The translations under genes were made by a program, and so were the position numbers. This document shows, piece by piece, positions 47,801-58,122 of a stretch of DNA of 64,000 nt (positions are counted from its first letter, which is position 1; every line of letters begins with the position of its first letter). Under the pieces are notes generated by a model that worked only from the letters and a program-made list of their open reading frames with translations, searched no databases and was not told where the DNA came from. The stretch is taken from assembly GCA_016710765.1 (NCBI GenBank), contig JADJUJ010000001.1, positions 1-64,000 on the forward strand, in the 5' to 3' direction. This stretch comes from Lewinellaceae bacterium (GTDB taxonomy: Bacteria; Bacteroidota; Bacteroidia; Chitinophagales; Saprospiraceae).

Positions 47801-50800
47801 CAATGAGTTGCCCTAATCCATTGGTCAGCGCTGCTTTGATGATGACATTTGGCCCTTCAACATATTCCAGCAATACTGGTGGAGGCGCATAGGTGCAGCC
47901 GGAAGCATCGGTCATGGTAACACTGTAAACACCCGCGGTGCTCACCATAAGATCCTGCGCTACACTGTTGTCAGACCAAACATACCCCACCGCGCCGGCA
48001 GGCGCCGTAAATGTAACGGGTTGTCCTTCACAAGGCGGCGTCACGGAGGCTGGAGAAATATTTCCCGACAATGAGTTAGGCATGGTTACCAGTGTTTGGG
48101 TGGTGCTGGCAATACAACCCATGGCATCGGTGCTGAACAACGTAATGGTGAAGGTACCCGTACCAAAGGCATGGAAAACAGTATCCCCCTGGGCAATATT
48201 GGCCGCTCCGGAGGCTGGGTCGCCAAAACCCCAATCCAAGGAAATGACATTGGATCCTGGAGCAGCAATAAATGGGAGGCTGCTCCCAACACAGGTTATG
48301 GATGGAAGTGCAAAATTTACCGGGGTGCCATCTGAAATGGCTACAGGCATACCGACTTGTGACGTACAGCCGGAATTTGCGGTTATGGTTAGCGAGACGC
48401 CATAAACGCCTCCATTGCTGTAGATATGGTTCTCATTAGGATTGGGCGAGGAATTCGCTGCCCCAGAGGCTGGATCACCAAAATTCCAGGAGAATGCACT
48501 GATCCCACTCCCGGGCATGTAGGTACCGATATCAAAAAACTGGGTAGCCGAACCAGCACAGCCAGGAATGGTATCAAACTGCGCTGCCGCTTCCACCACC
48601 AGAGAATCCACCACAAGGCAAAATGCGCCAGTGGTAAGTTGCGCTACCAGGGTTGTAATGTAATTTCCTGCATTGGCATAATTAAATCCCACAGCATCGC
48701 CCGAGGCTGTACCAGACAAGCCTGCACCCGACTGGCCAAAATACCAGTTGGCTGAACCCGCAAGATAATCGGCTCCCGCCACTGAAAACTGAAATGAGTC
48801 GCAAACTGCCGTGGTAACATTAAGTAGTGATATGGCACCAGGCGGACATGGTGGAGGACCTGCACCCGGAAAACCACCACCACCGCCACCAGGTGTACAA
48901 TCCTGCACAAGGACAATGGGCCCTGCCGACGCAGTACAGCCATTGGCATTGGTGGCAATCAGCGTATAGGAACCATATTGATTGGTACTGTAAACAGGGG
49001 TGCTAACACCCAAATTTACGCCATCCTTGTACCAGGCATAGGTATAACCTCCGCCGTTACTGATCAGTGCCTGCATGGTCACTGTTTGCGAATTGTTGCA
49101 AAAAGCAGTGGGATCGTTCGTGGAAATGGAAATATTGGGTTGAGGGCTGGTATTAATTGAAAATGGCACGCTGCCGGTGCATCCATAAGGATCTGTAACC
49201 GTCAACAAGTAATTGCCCGGTCCAAGATCAATGGAAGGGAGGGTACCCAACTCGGCACCGCTAAGGGTTTGCCAGGAATACTGATCAAATGCCCCAGCGG
49301 CACTGACTATATTCATCCCACCGGCACAAATAGCGGATGGTGCCAACACAACAGGCATGGGAGCCGGTAAAACCACTATATTTTTCGTGATGGTCTGCCC
49401 GCATACGTTCAGCACCACCTGCTGGCTACCTGCCACATTCCAAAACACGGATATGCTGGGCGTCCCCTGTCCGGCGCTGATGGTTCCATTGCCGCCCGCC
49501 ACAGACCAATCGAGTTGTAGTCCATCCACACCTACCGCTTCTAACGCACTGGTGCTGTTCAGACAAACCGTATCGGCGCCCATAAAATTCACAGTAAGCG
49601 GACTCAGGGGCTGCGCCACCAGCGATACCGGTGCAGAACTGCAGCCCAGGCCATTGGAAGAAATGACTTCAGTTTGTAATTCCCAGGGCGCGGCGGCCCC
49701 CCAATTTACGACGATGGGATTACCCAGCATCAGCGTAGCCGGGCCAGGGCCATTATTCACCATCCAACGCACATTGGCGCTGGGCGACAACCCCAATGCG
49801 GTATAGGTTACTGGATTACCAGGGCAAAAGTTGCTGTTACCGCTAATTCCAGTAGGGCCTGCAGGTGCTGCCGGGATACTTACCGCCCAATCGGCCTGGT
49901 TGGTACAGGTTTGAAGCGGATCAACCGGCGTCGCAAATAAGCGGTAAATGCCACTGCCCTGGTTAAATGATGGCATGGTATTATTGCCTGTATTGTTGAA
50001 ATAAGAATTTCCCGAGGGATCAAAAACCGTCCAATTACAGTTGATACCCTGTGCATTGTAACTCAACAGGGCATTGAATGTACCGGAGCCATTTTCACAC
50101 AGTTCTACAGGGCCATTCACCACAAATGGAGACAATATGCGAACGGGGATAGAATCCTGTCCTCCACACCCCAGATAGCAATTGTCATAGGCAACCGTAA
50201 GCCAACGCACCGTGTTGGGATTGGGAATACTACTCCAGCGCACCACCACGCTGTTTGTTCCCTGGCCTTCAGCAATCATGCCACCACCCGATAGGCTCCA
50301 GACAAACCCGGTCCCCTGATAAGGTTCAATGCTGTACACTGTTTCAGCATCCGGACAAACGCGCTCGGGGCCCTGAATTTCGGCATTGTCGTCGATCACA
50401 GGCACCTGCGTTTGCGCAGGCGTTGGGCAGGCAGTTCCCGAGCAGTTTTGCGCCAGCAAACTAATTTGCCCGGAAGGGCCAGCGTTCCATTGAATGGTAA
50501 TGCTGTTGTCGGCATTTCCGCCGCCAGACAAAACGCTTCCATTTGGGCCTACATTCCATACAAAATCGGAACAGGCTGCAGATGTGGTATAAGTGACCGT
50601 TGTGCCGGGGCAAACCGTGCCAACACAATCCAGCAGTGGAGCATCGGCTGCGATCACCTCCACCCACATCCGCGTCGTATCTGAACACAAACATGCGCTG
50701 CGCGCGATCAGGGTAATGGTATAGATGCCTGGATTGTTGTAGGTATGTTGCGGATTTACTGTCCCTACCGGCGCCGAACCATCGCCAAAAAACCATTCAT

Positions 50801-51565
50801 AGGAATCGGCATACAGGCTGTTGTTTTGGAACCAAACCGTCTGCCCTTTGCAAATTTGTACTGTATCAGTTGTGGTAGATGTCGGCGTAGTGGAAAACAA
50901 GGCCTCCGGCGCTTCAATAACCGTCACACAAAGGGCATCTTCCCCGGGACAAAGGGTGTTTTGTGTAAACACGGAGATCGAGCCAGAACCTGGTGCTCCC
51001 CAAGTCACAGTAGCCAGGTTCAGGGTTGGGTCAAGGGTATAACTAAGTGCCCCTTGTATGGTCCAAACCACCTGCGAACCACTGGTGGGCGGACTCGATA
51101 AGCCCTGTACCGTGTACGAAACCGTTGAATATGGGCATACTTTTTCACAGTTGTTGCTGATGGCACCAGCAGTGCTGTCGCAGGGCGCCGGATTCAGGGA
51201 AACTATGCTTAATGGTGTGTTATAGCTGACAAAACCGTAAGCATCGCCATATCCGTAGCACTACCATTTCCACTAACAGTCAGTACCTGGATTTTATAGG
51301 TTCCCGGCATCGTAAAACAAAAAGTCAAAATGCCATTAGCATCCGTATTGGTCGTCGTTACCCCACTAGGGTCGGTAACAGACCATGAAGCGTTCAACGG
51401 AGGCCCTCCAGGGTTTTGCCCCACGAGCTGATAATTGTAACACTCGTTCAGGCAAACTACCGTAGGACCAGAGATCGTCAGGGTGTTATTTTGGGCAGAA
51501 AGTAATGACGGCAAAAAAAAGCAGGCTGCCATCAGCAGGAAAGCGCATCGGTTTGGCATGTTCAC
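44817..51565 (-). CDS. Giant T9SS surface protein with PKD domains, SdrD-like domain and six tandem repeats; one frameshift
   Basis: The start at 51565 opens a signal peptide (MNMPNRCAFLLMAACFF). The frame breaks at an A4 run (51231-51234; TTTT on the coding strand), and one base restores a protein of about 2,250 residues. It contains many Ig/PKD-like modules, including YEWFFGDGSAPVG, FSWNFGDPASGAA and LDWGFGDPASGAA. An SdrD-B-like stretch (GSVWSDVNNNGIIDAADTL) and a block of 51-residue repeats (45735-46640) follow. The T9SS type B domain near 45,120-44,820 (FVPNVFAP, VYDRWGNFMFE, PGVYVWYLEA) ends it. Such domains mark gliding or adhesion proteins handed to the surface by the T9SS. Confidence 0.87.
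45735..46640 (-). repeat. Six tandem 153-bp repeats (51 residues each)
   Basis: Six copies of a 153-bp unit lie in phase, reading CAGEVYTYNGVDIPAGQS and TNYQGCDSVLTVSVG in each. Most differ by only one to four bases, while flanking units at either end (SICPGSSYTFNG and GCPGDSVQYNG) are clearly older copies. The near-identity points to recent unequal crossing-over or gene conversion. Copy number could vary between strains and is also easily collapsed in assembly. Confidence 0.9.
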
Positions 51566-51902
51566 AGGATTTTGATTAGACCGCCTTTAAAAGCGGGAAA
51601 TAAATCGAAGATACAAAAGAAATACACCCTGCTGCCTTCCATCCAGGCTTTGGCTGGCGCGCCCGATGCTTAGTGCAAATTGAAATCAATAACCAATTCG
51701 TTTTCAATACATTGAGCGACACTTCTTCCAACCTGCATTTTTCCTGATTTCCGAAACAGGCAATGCGGCACAAGGCACCTGATTTTTCCCTTCAAAAGAA
51801 CACCCTAAACTTGAAAAATCCTTTTTTGTCCTGCAAAATCCTGTCCATCCTGTCATTCCACGCTACGGAACACGCTACGCATCAAAATCCCCATCGTTCC
51901 CC
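51566..51902. other. Intergenic region between giant gene and ruvA, no gene seen
   Basis: This 337-bp stretch is AT-rich and has no credible gene. It contains a short palindrome near 51579-51596 (CCGCTTTT and AAAGGCGG) and two copies of the word CACGCTACG near 51862-51882. It probably holds the promoter of the giant gene: a TATCTTCG box on the minus strand (51613-51606) resembles the -7 element with one mismatch. Confidence 0.4.
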
Positions 51903-52496
51903 CTACCCCGCCAAAGCCCGCAAGGCGGCCTTGATCAGATCCTCCACTTTCGTTAGGCCCGGGTTTTCCTTAAGCACCGCATTCAATGCCTTTTGGATGG
52001 CAATTCGAGAGAATCCGAGAGACATTAAGGCGTTCAACGCTTCTTCCCGTACCGCCTGATCCGCCATGGGCAGCAGTACCGGGCCATCGGGTGATTCTTT
52101 GGAAAGTTTGTCCTTCAAATCCAGTATAATCTGTTTGGCCGTTTTTCCGCCAATGCCTTTTACCCGCTGCAAAACATGCGCCTGCTCGCCAATAATGGCT
52201 GAGCGGACCTCATCAACGGTCATTGAAGATAAAATCAATTGAGCAGTAGTAGCCCCCACACCTGTCACGCCAATCAATTGAATAAACATGGTGCGCTCTA
52301 CCTGGGTCGCGAAACCAAACAGGGTGTGCGCATCTTCCCGTACGATTAAATGGGTGTAGATGGTGGCTTTATCCAGGTTTTGGATGGCAGAAAATGTACT
52401 CAGCGGAATATGTACGTGGTAGCCAACGCCATTCACCTCAACCACTACGGCAGCCGGGCTTTTCCAACTTAAATCTCCTTTCAGGTATGCGTACAT
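51903..52496 (-). CDS. ruvA: Holliday junction DNA helicase subunit RuvA
   Basis: ATG 52496 is chosen because it opens the conserved MYAYLKGDL; upstream codons in frame lack RuvA character. The 197-residue protein has the N-terminal OB fold (YHVHIPLSTF, LFGFATQVER), the helix-hairpin-helix pair (GVTGVGATTAQLIL and VKGIGGKTAKQIILDLKDKL) and a C-terminal three-helix domain (EALNALMSLGF) that binds RuvB. RuvA binds four-way junctions and loads RuvB for branch migration in recombination and repair. ruvB and ruvC are not in the window, which is common when the genes are scattered. Confidence 0.96.
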   Translation of the reverse strand: MYAYLKGDLSWKSPAAVVVEVNGVGYHVHIPLSTFSAIQNLDKATIYTHLIVREDAHTLFGFATQVERTMFIQLIGVTGVGATTAQLILSSMTVDEVRSAIIGEQAHVLQRVKGIGGKTAKQIILDLKDKLSKESPDGPVLLPMADQAVREEALNALMSLGFSRIAIQKALNAVLKENPGLTKVEDLIKAALRALAG

Positions 52497-52537
52497 AGGT
52501 TTGTTGCTTTTCAATGTGGGATTGAACCCCAAAATAG

Positions 52538-53128
52538 TTACGGTATGGTGTACGGTGTTTTAACAAGATGCACAATTTCGCCCTCTTCCGGTAAAAAAAG
52601 CGTCATTTGTTCAGCATTCAGCATGATCACCTGGGCATTCCACTGTTGATACCGGGGAGCCAGCCGGCTGGCATAAATCCAAATACTTTGCGTTTCGGGG
52701 TTGAAGATGTAAAAATGGACTTCCGGGAACAACATTTCTCCGGTATCGTTCACCTTATTGTAGCAAGCCAGCGTACTGTCGGCAAAAAAAACGGCATAAT
52801 AAGGGGTGGAAATCGCATCGATCAGGCGTTGTACTTCCAGGGTACTGTCGCGCAGCTCCCACTGTTCATATTTTCTAGGCTTCCGATTGTCCCAGTCTTC
52901 ATCGTAGCCATACCAATACAAAGCCCGTTCTTTGCGCACTTTTTGCCATATTTTTACCGCCTGGGGCGCCGCTGGCTGCTTTTTGTCTACCTGAACACCT
53001 GCTTCTGCATACCCTACCACTTCCCATCGCCCCTTCAAATATTCCCGAAGGACATCGGGGCTTTGTTGTGCCCGAAGCAAGCCGGCGCAACAGCACAACA
53101 GGGTGATCATCAACAAAATTTTATACAT
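52538..53128 (-). CDS. Hypothetical secreted protein
   Basis: From ATG 53128 a signal peptide (MYKILLMITLLCCCAG) gives a 196-residue secreted protein. An upstream ATG at 53170 is in frame and overlaps the stop of the DUF92 gene as ATGA, so translational coupling with a longer leader is also possible. The mature part is beta-rich with several Trp/Tyr-rich strands (YWYGYDEDWDNRKPRKYE) and a lipocalin-like feel, but no motif I recognise. It is in the middle of a minus-strand run of genes from lon to ruvA. Its role is unknown. Confidence 0.7.
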   Translation of the reverse strand: MYKILLMITLLCCCAGLLRAQQSPDVLREYLKGRWEVVGYAEAGVQVDKKQPAAPQAVKIWQKVRKERALYWYGYDEDWDNRKPRKYEQWELRDSTLEVQRLIDAISTPYYAVFFADSTLACYNKVNDTGEMLFPEVHFYIFNPETQSIWIYASRLAPRYQQWNAQVIMLNAEQMTLFLPEEGEIVHLVKTPYTIP

Positions 53129-53166
53129 ACGATTTGAATTTTCAAATTTTGAAAGCAAACGCGCAC

Positions 53167-53922
53167 TCATAACAGCCAGGCAAACAGTACCATCAACGCG
53201 TTGCTAAGCAAATTTACAACATCATTGCTCACCCAGGATATCCCACCGGCCAGCCTTGTATTCGGCTTGTCGGTCAGTTCGTTCGATTCCGAAAGATACC
53301 GCGCCTGCACAGCAGCCCCCAGCAAACTGTCGAGTATCATCCCCACAAACCCCATTACCGTGATCAGAACAAATTTTCCAACATCATAGCCCGGAAAAAC
53401 AACCCAGCCCAGTATCCCTACACAACCCGCACCCACCAAACCACCCAAACTTCCTGGCCAACTAACGCCACCTGACAAGCCCACCGGCACCCTACGCCAC
53501 CGCAAAATATCTAATGTAGGCTGTCGAAAATACATCCCAATCTCCGACGACCAGGTGTCGGCAGTTGCTACAGCCATGGATACCAGCAACAAATGCCTTG
53601 CCTGTGGAAACCAAATCAGCCCTATGGCGATGGCTGCATAAATACCACCGTTACACCATACCTGCCAGGCATTGCGCGGATTGCCTTGTTGTGCATCCGC
53701 TGCTGCAAGCGATTGTCGGTTGAGCCGGGCCAACAAGGTACCCGATAGAAAGAAGAAAAAAAGCGGCAACAACCATGTCCATCCTGCACCCAGCCAAACG
53801 GATAACCCTAATACGACAGCACTCCATCCTCCAGCAACACTGAGGATTTTTTTGCGTAAAATAAACCACAGAAAAAAGGCTGAAAAAAACAGCGCCAGAG
53901 CAGTTTGAACATACCAGGCCAT
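53167..53922 (-). CDS. DUF92 family integral membrane protein
   Basis: The 251-residue protein has six or more membrane helices and the DUF92 signature ATADTWSSEIG at about 123-133, with GGISWVSNDVVN near the C-terminus. Eukaryotic relatives (VTE6 and TMEM19 family) include a phytyl-phosphate kinase, so a prenol or lipid-phosphate role is possible but unproven in bacteria. It ends in an ATGA overlap with the next gene on the same strand. The length is typical. Confidence 0.85.
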   Translation of the reverse strand: MAWYVQTALALFFSAFFLWFILRKKILSVAGGWSAVVLGLSVWLGAGWTWLLPLFFFFLSGTLLARLNRQSLAAADAQQGNPRNAWQVWCNGGIYAAIAIGLIWFPQARHLLLVSMAVATADTWSSEIGMYFRQPTLDILRWRRVPVGLSGGVSWPGSLGGLVGAGCVGILGWVVFPGYDVGKFVLITVMGFVGMILDSLLGAAVQARYLSESNELTDKPNTRLAGGISWVSNDVVNLLSNALMVLFAWLL

Positions 53923-53971
53923 ACCCTTGCAAGGTAAATGTTTGGTCAGACATTTACCATCATAATCTTGT

Positions 53972-55048
53972 TCAGCGCATGTTTTTCAGCAACAGTTGGA
54001 TTTGGTGCACCAATGCGGTGCCGCCCATAAAGCCCAGCCAGTCGGCTATTTTTTCACCCCGCGCGTTTAGCAATACAAAAGCCGGCGTTCCACGCATAAA
54101 ATTGAGCGAAAAAGTATGCGCCACCATCGGCAATTGGCGGTAATGCAGGTTTGCTTGCCGGACAATGTTTTGAATATCCTCCGCGCTGAGCAGCGGATAA
54201 TTTGGATTCAGGCTGTAAAACCATTGCAAGGTATCACCATGGAGAAAATCTTCCGGTGTGCTGATCCGATCAAGGCCCACTGGGAAACCTGGCATCACCA
54301 CATCAGGTTTGGCACCATGTGCTTCAAAAGCATCTTCAACTGCTTGCGCCATTTGGCCATTCTTTAAAAAATCAGCCAACTTTTGATGAATTTCCGGGTC
54401 AAAAGCACCAAATTCGGTGCACAACCCCAGCACCTCCAGCTCGCCGGGATCAAAAGCAATGTGCACCGCAGCAGCCTCGTTGAGTCCGTACAAAAAACAG
54501 CCCGGACAATCCATGCGAAAAACAAACAACAACGTGTAGGGTGCTGCCCTACGTTCACCCTGCAACATTTGATCTATTTGTAAATTAAATTGCTCGAGTG
54601 GCCTTTCCGGCAGCAGCAGCAAAGCTGCCGAGTTGATGCAAAACCGCAACCCGGTCGTAGATTTTGGCCCATCGGGGAAAACATGACCGAGATGTGCATC
54701 ACAAGTATTGCAGCAAACCTCCACACGCTCCTTTGGTTTTGCCGGGTCGGCAAAATAGGCCAGTGACTCCGGCTCGGCAGGCTCATCAAAGCTGGGCCAA
54801 CCGGTTTCTGATTCGTATTTTCTCCGGGAGTCGAACAACACTTGTCCGCAGCCCACACAAGCATACAACCCTGGCTGGTGCGCACTACAATAAGCACCGG
54901 AAAACGCCATTTCAGTGCCCTGGTTCCGGGTTACCCGGTAAGCTTCCGGCGTGAGCAGGGCTGCCCACTCCGTTTTTATTCTTTCCACTTTAAATGGTGG
55001 CTCCGGGTTGCCCGTGGCAGCCTGGTTGATAACGGATTGCCAGTTCAT
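53972..55048 (-). CDS. msrB: Methionine-R-sulfoxide reductase MsrB fused to a thioredoxin-like domain
   Basis: Residues 1 to about 150 are MsrB, with zinc ligands Cys64, Cys67, Cys113 and Cys116 and the catalytic Cys137 in GLRFCINS, preceded by GHVFPDGP. Residues about 170-358 form a second domain with CPGC at 181-184, a thioredoxin-like beta-alpha order (GTPAFVLLNARGEKIADWLG) and a cis-Pro-like TPAF. MsrB reduces methionine-R-sulfoxide in oxidised proteins and must be re-reduced by a thiol partner, and the fused domain may supply it. There is no signal peptide, so it probably acts in the cytoplasm. It sits between lon and DUF92, 50 bp from the latter. Confidence 0.85.
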   Translation of the reverse strand: MNWQSVINQAATGNPEPPFKVERIKTEWAALLTPEAYRVTRNQGTEMAFSGAYCSAHQPGLYACVGCGQVLFDSRRKYESETGWPSFDEPAEPESLAYFADPAKPKERVEVCCNTCDAHLGHVFPDGPKSTTGLRFCINSAALLLLPERPLEQFNLQIDQMLQGERRAAPYTLLFVFRMDCPGCFLYGLNEAAAVHIAFDPGELEVLGLCTEFGAFDPEIHQKLADFLKNGQMAQAVEDAFEAHGAKPDVVMPGFPVGLDRISTPEDFLHGDTLQWFYSLNPNYPLLSAEDIQNIVRQANLHYRQLPMVAHTFSLNFMRGTPAFVLLNARGEKIADWLGFMGGTALVHQIQLLLKNMR

Positions 55049-55278
55049 GCGTGCATTTTCTTAGAAAAGGTATTGGGATATAAAATTAAACCATCGAAGT
55101 AGATGGTGTAATAATAGTGGATTAAACCACTAGTGGCCGAGGCACTAATAAGGCCACCTTCACCAGGCTGAGGGTAAAATATTTACACACAACACTTGTA
55201 AAGGTGGCCGTTGCGAAACAATTATAATGGCATTAAAAGGGAGGGCAAGGGCCAACACCCAATGCCTAAGATCCATTA

Positions 55279-57753
55279 TCAGGCTGCGCTGGCTTCTTTT
55301 TTACGCTTGGGTTTCAGCGCTCCATTGCTTGGGGCGGCAATTTTCAAGCCCAATGCCATTTCCAGCACCTGGTCCATTTTATCCACGTAGTGGAACCGGA
55401 GGCCTTTGATGTATTCCGCCTCAATTTCCGAAACGTGCTTGGCATTTTCTTTGCACAAGAGTACCTCCTTCAAGCCAGCCCGACGGGCTGCCAGAATTTT
55501 CTCTTTGATGCCGCCCACGGGCAACACCTTGCCACGAAGCGTGATTTCTCCGGTCATGGCCAAAAATGGCTTCAAGGGCTTGCCCGTAAACGCCGAGGTT
55601 ATGGCCGACAACATGGTCACACCAGCCGAGGGACCGTCTTTGGGGATGGCGCCTTCCGGAACGTGAATGTGTATATCGGTTTTGTCAAAACGCTCCGGAT
55701 CGATGCCCAGCGTTTCTGCGTGTGCTTTGATGTACGAAAGCGCCGTACTGGCACTTTCTTTCATCACATCACCCAGGTTGCCGGTGAGTTGCAAACGACC
55801 ATTCCCTTTATTAAGGCTCACTTCGATGAAAAGTATCTCACCACCAACCGACGTCCAGGCCAGGCCAATGGCTACACCGGGCGCTTGCTGCTCCTGGTAT
55901 ACTTCCGGATCAAACTTCGTTGGGCCAAGAATACTGTGCAAAAGCTCGGGTTTGATGTTCATCTCCGTCACTTCCTCCATGGCAATTCGCTTCGCAACAT
56001 GCCGCATAACGGAACCAATTTCCCGGCTCAGGCTGCGCACCCCGCTTTCGGCGGTGTAATCCTGAACGACGCGGGTAAGCGCTTTTTCGCTAATTTTCAC
56101 CTGATTGGGCTTCAATCCGTTTTCTTTGCGCTGCTCGGGAACAAGATGACGCTTTGCAATTTCCACTTTTTCTTCCAGCGAATACCCTGCTATTTCGATG
56201 ATCTCCATCCGGTCGAGCAGGGGCGGGCTGTATGGTCGAAAGGGAGTTCGCCGTGGCGATGAACAGGACCTTCGACAGGTCGTATTCAATCTCCAGATAG
56301 TTATCGTGGAAGGTCGTATTTTGTTCCGGATCGAGCACTTCCAGCAAAGCAGAAGATGGATCGCCCCGAAAATCTTTACCCACCTTATCAATCTCATCCA
56401 GAATGAAAACCGGGTTGCCGGATTTCGCTTTTTCAGGGATTGTACAATACGGCCAGGCATGGCACCGATGTAGGTTTTTCGGTGACCGCGGATCTCTGCC
56501 TCATCGTGCAAACCACCCAAACTCATGCGAATGTATTTCCGTTTGAGGGCCTTGGCGATGCTCTGCCCCAAAGAGGTTTTGCCCACGCCTGGAGGGCCTA
56601 CCAAACAAAGAATCGGCGCTTTCATATCGCCTTTCAATTTCAACACCGCGAGATGCTCCAGAATTCTTTCTTTCACCTTGGTAAGGCCGTAGTGGTCTTT
56701 GTCCAATACATTGGCCACCCGCTTGAGGTCGAAATTGTCCTTGGTATATTCCTCCCAGGGAAGGTCCAACAGGGTTTCCAGATAGTTAAGGCCAATGGAA
56801 TATTCAGCAATCTGCGGATTCACCCGTCGGATTTTGTTGATTTCTTTGGCAAAAACTTCCTGGACGGATACAGGCCATTTCTTTTTGCGGGACCGAACCA
56901 CCAGCTCGTTGATTTCTTCTTCCTGCGGGTTTTGACCCAGTTCTTCCTGAATGGTTTTAAGCTGCTGGCTCAGGAAATAATCACGTTGTTGCTTTTCAAT
57001 ATCCGTGCGCACCTTTGAGTCAATATGGTCCTTCAGCTCGAGCAACTGGAGTTCAGCATCCATATGGTTGAGGATACTGCCCGCTTTTTCACGCAGGTTA
57101 TTGGTTTCCAGCAGGCGCTGCTTCTCGGGAACACTGATGCCCAGGTTCGATGAGATGAAATTGAGCAGGAAATTGTCGTTGTTGATGTTTTTCAGCATTA
57201 CCACAGCTTCCGATGGAATCTGAGGTGACAATTCGATGATTTGCTTGGCGGCATCTCGAATGCTGCTGATCAGCGCCATGAACTCCATTTTATTCTTGGG
57301 TTCCTCGTAGTCCAGCATGTGCACCTTCCCCTGCATATAGGGGTCTTCCGTCAACATTTGATCGAGTTGAAAACGCTTGCGCCCCTGCAAAATGGCCGTA
57401 GTAGAGCCATCGGGCATTTTCAGGAGCTTAAGGATGCGGGCTACCGTGCCAACCCGGTACAAATCCTGATCGGTAGGCGCCTCAATTTTTACATCGCGCT
57501 GCGAAATCACGCCGATGAGGCGGTTGTCTTCGTAAGCTTTCTGAACGGCACGGATACTCTTGTCGCGCCCAATGGTGATGGGTGTGACAATTCCGGGAAA
57601 CAAAACGGTGTTTTTCAGCGGAAGAATGGGGAGCACACCAGGAAATATCTCATCTTCTTTAGCCTCGTCATCCTCTTCCAAAGAAAACATGGGAACAAAA
57701 TCCGGTTCATCATCCGACTGCGCCTCGTATAACCAATTTTCAAACATACTCAT
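55279..57753 (-). CDS. lon: Endopeptidase La (Lon), with a compensated double frameshift
   Basis: The start at 57753 begins MSMFENWLYEAQ. The ATP-dependent protease has a LAN domain (about 35-240), a helical middle, an AAA+ module with Walker A GPPGVGKTS near 385, and a Ser-Lys protease. The Ser lies in DGPSAGVTM near 707, the Lys in GGIKEKILAARRAG near 750. Between 56429 and 56223 the frame is wrong. One A is missing at 56429-56433 and one extra G sits at 56220-56223, so about 70 residues including Walker B (FILDEID) read as nonsense. The correct residues are in the neighbouring frame. I judge these as assembly errors. It degrades misfolded and short-lived proteins. Confidence 0.93.
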   Translation of the reverse strand: MSMFENWLYEAQSDDEPDFVPMFSLEEDDEAKEDEIFPGVLPILPLKNTVLFPGIVTPITIGRDKSIRAVQKAYEDNRLIGVISQRDVKIEAPTDQDLYRVGTVARILKLLKMPDGSTTAILQGRKRFQLDQMLTEDPYMQGKVHMLDYEEPKNKMEFMALISSIRDAAKQIIELSPQIPSEAVVMLKNINNDNFLLNFISSNLGISVPEKQRLLETNNLREKAGSILNHMDAELQLLELKDHIDSKVRTDIEKQQRDYFLSQQLKTIQEELGQNPQEEEINELVVRSRKKKWPVSVQEVFAKEINKIRRVNPQIAEYSIGLNYLETLLDLPWEEYTKDNFDLKRVANVLDKDHYGLTKVKERILEHLAVLKLKGDMKAPILCLVGPPGVGKTSLGQSIAKALKRKYIRMSLGGLHDEAEIRGHRKTYIGAMPGRIVQSLKKRNPATRFSFWMRLIRWVKIFGAIHLLLCWKCSIRNKIRPSTITIWRLNTTCRRSCSSPRRTPFRPYSPPLLDRMEIIEIAGYSLEEKVEIAKRHLVPEQRKENGLKPNQVKISEKALTRVVQDYTAESGVRSLSREIGSVMRHVAKRIAMEEVTEMNIKPELLHSILGPTKFDPEVYQEQQAPGVAIGLAWTSVGGEILFIEVSLNKGNGRLQLTGNLGDVMKESASTALSYIKAHAETLGIDPERFDKTDIHIHVPEGAIPKDGPSAGVTMLSAITSAFTGKPLKPFLAMTGEITLRGKVLPVGGIKEKILAARRAGLKEVLLCKENAKHVSEIEAEYIKGLRFHYVDKMDQVLEMALGLKIAAPSNGALKPKRKKEASAA

Positions 57754-58095
57754 AGATAGCCTGGCAGATTTTAAACATCCTTGCACAATAGTTGCTAAAG
57801 GCAATGTGGATGCTTATTAAACGGTAAGGAGTTGCAAAACTTGTCTTTTTTTCGGGAAAAAAGAAAGGTAAAATGCTGCTTTGTATCAGTTGGACAACAA
57901 ATCCTTAATTTTTAATCCCAATTCTATATGGCAAATTATTTGCCAATGCGCAAAACAAGGTGTTTTCTGACAGATTACTCGCCAAAAGCGGACAAAACGT
58001 CAGGGCGCGCAACAAGGTCTGCCAATTTCCACCCGACACCTCCGAATCAGCTTGTTTTTTGACCTTCGTCATGCCGGGCTCCGTGCCGGGCCGCT
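57754..58095. other. Divergent promoter region between lon and pdxH, no gene seen
   Basis: The 342-bp stretch has no credible gene. A minus-strand TACCTTTC near 57870 is one base from the -7 consensus and could serve lon. The right side carries the pdxH box at 58096. A short palindrome is absent, so no operator is evident. Confidence 0.35.
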
Positions 58096-58103
58096 TACCT
58101 TTG
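58096..58103 (+). promoter_or_regulatory. Candidate -7 promoter element of pdxH
   Basis: TACCTTTG matches TAnnTTTG exactly and lies 19 bp before the ATG at 58123, so the leader would be only about 12 nt. No good -33 match is visible. Confidence 0.45.
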
Positions 58104-58122
58104 TTTTTCAAATTGTAACCTT

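Noticed and set aside
56223..56433. Programmed frameshifting in lon
   Set aside because: Two opposite shifts would be needed in one pass and no slippery heptamer with downstream structure is apparent; assembly error is simpler.
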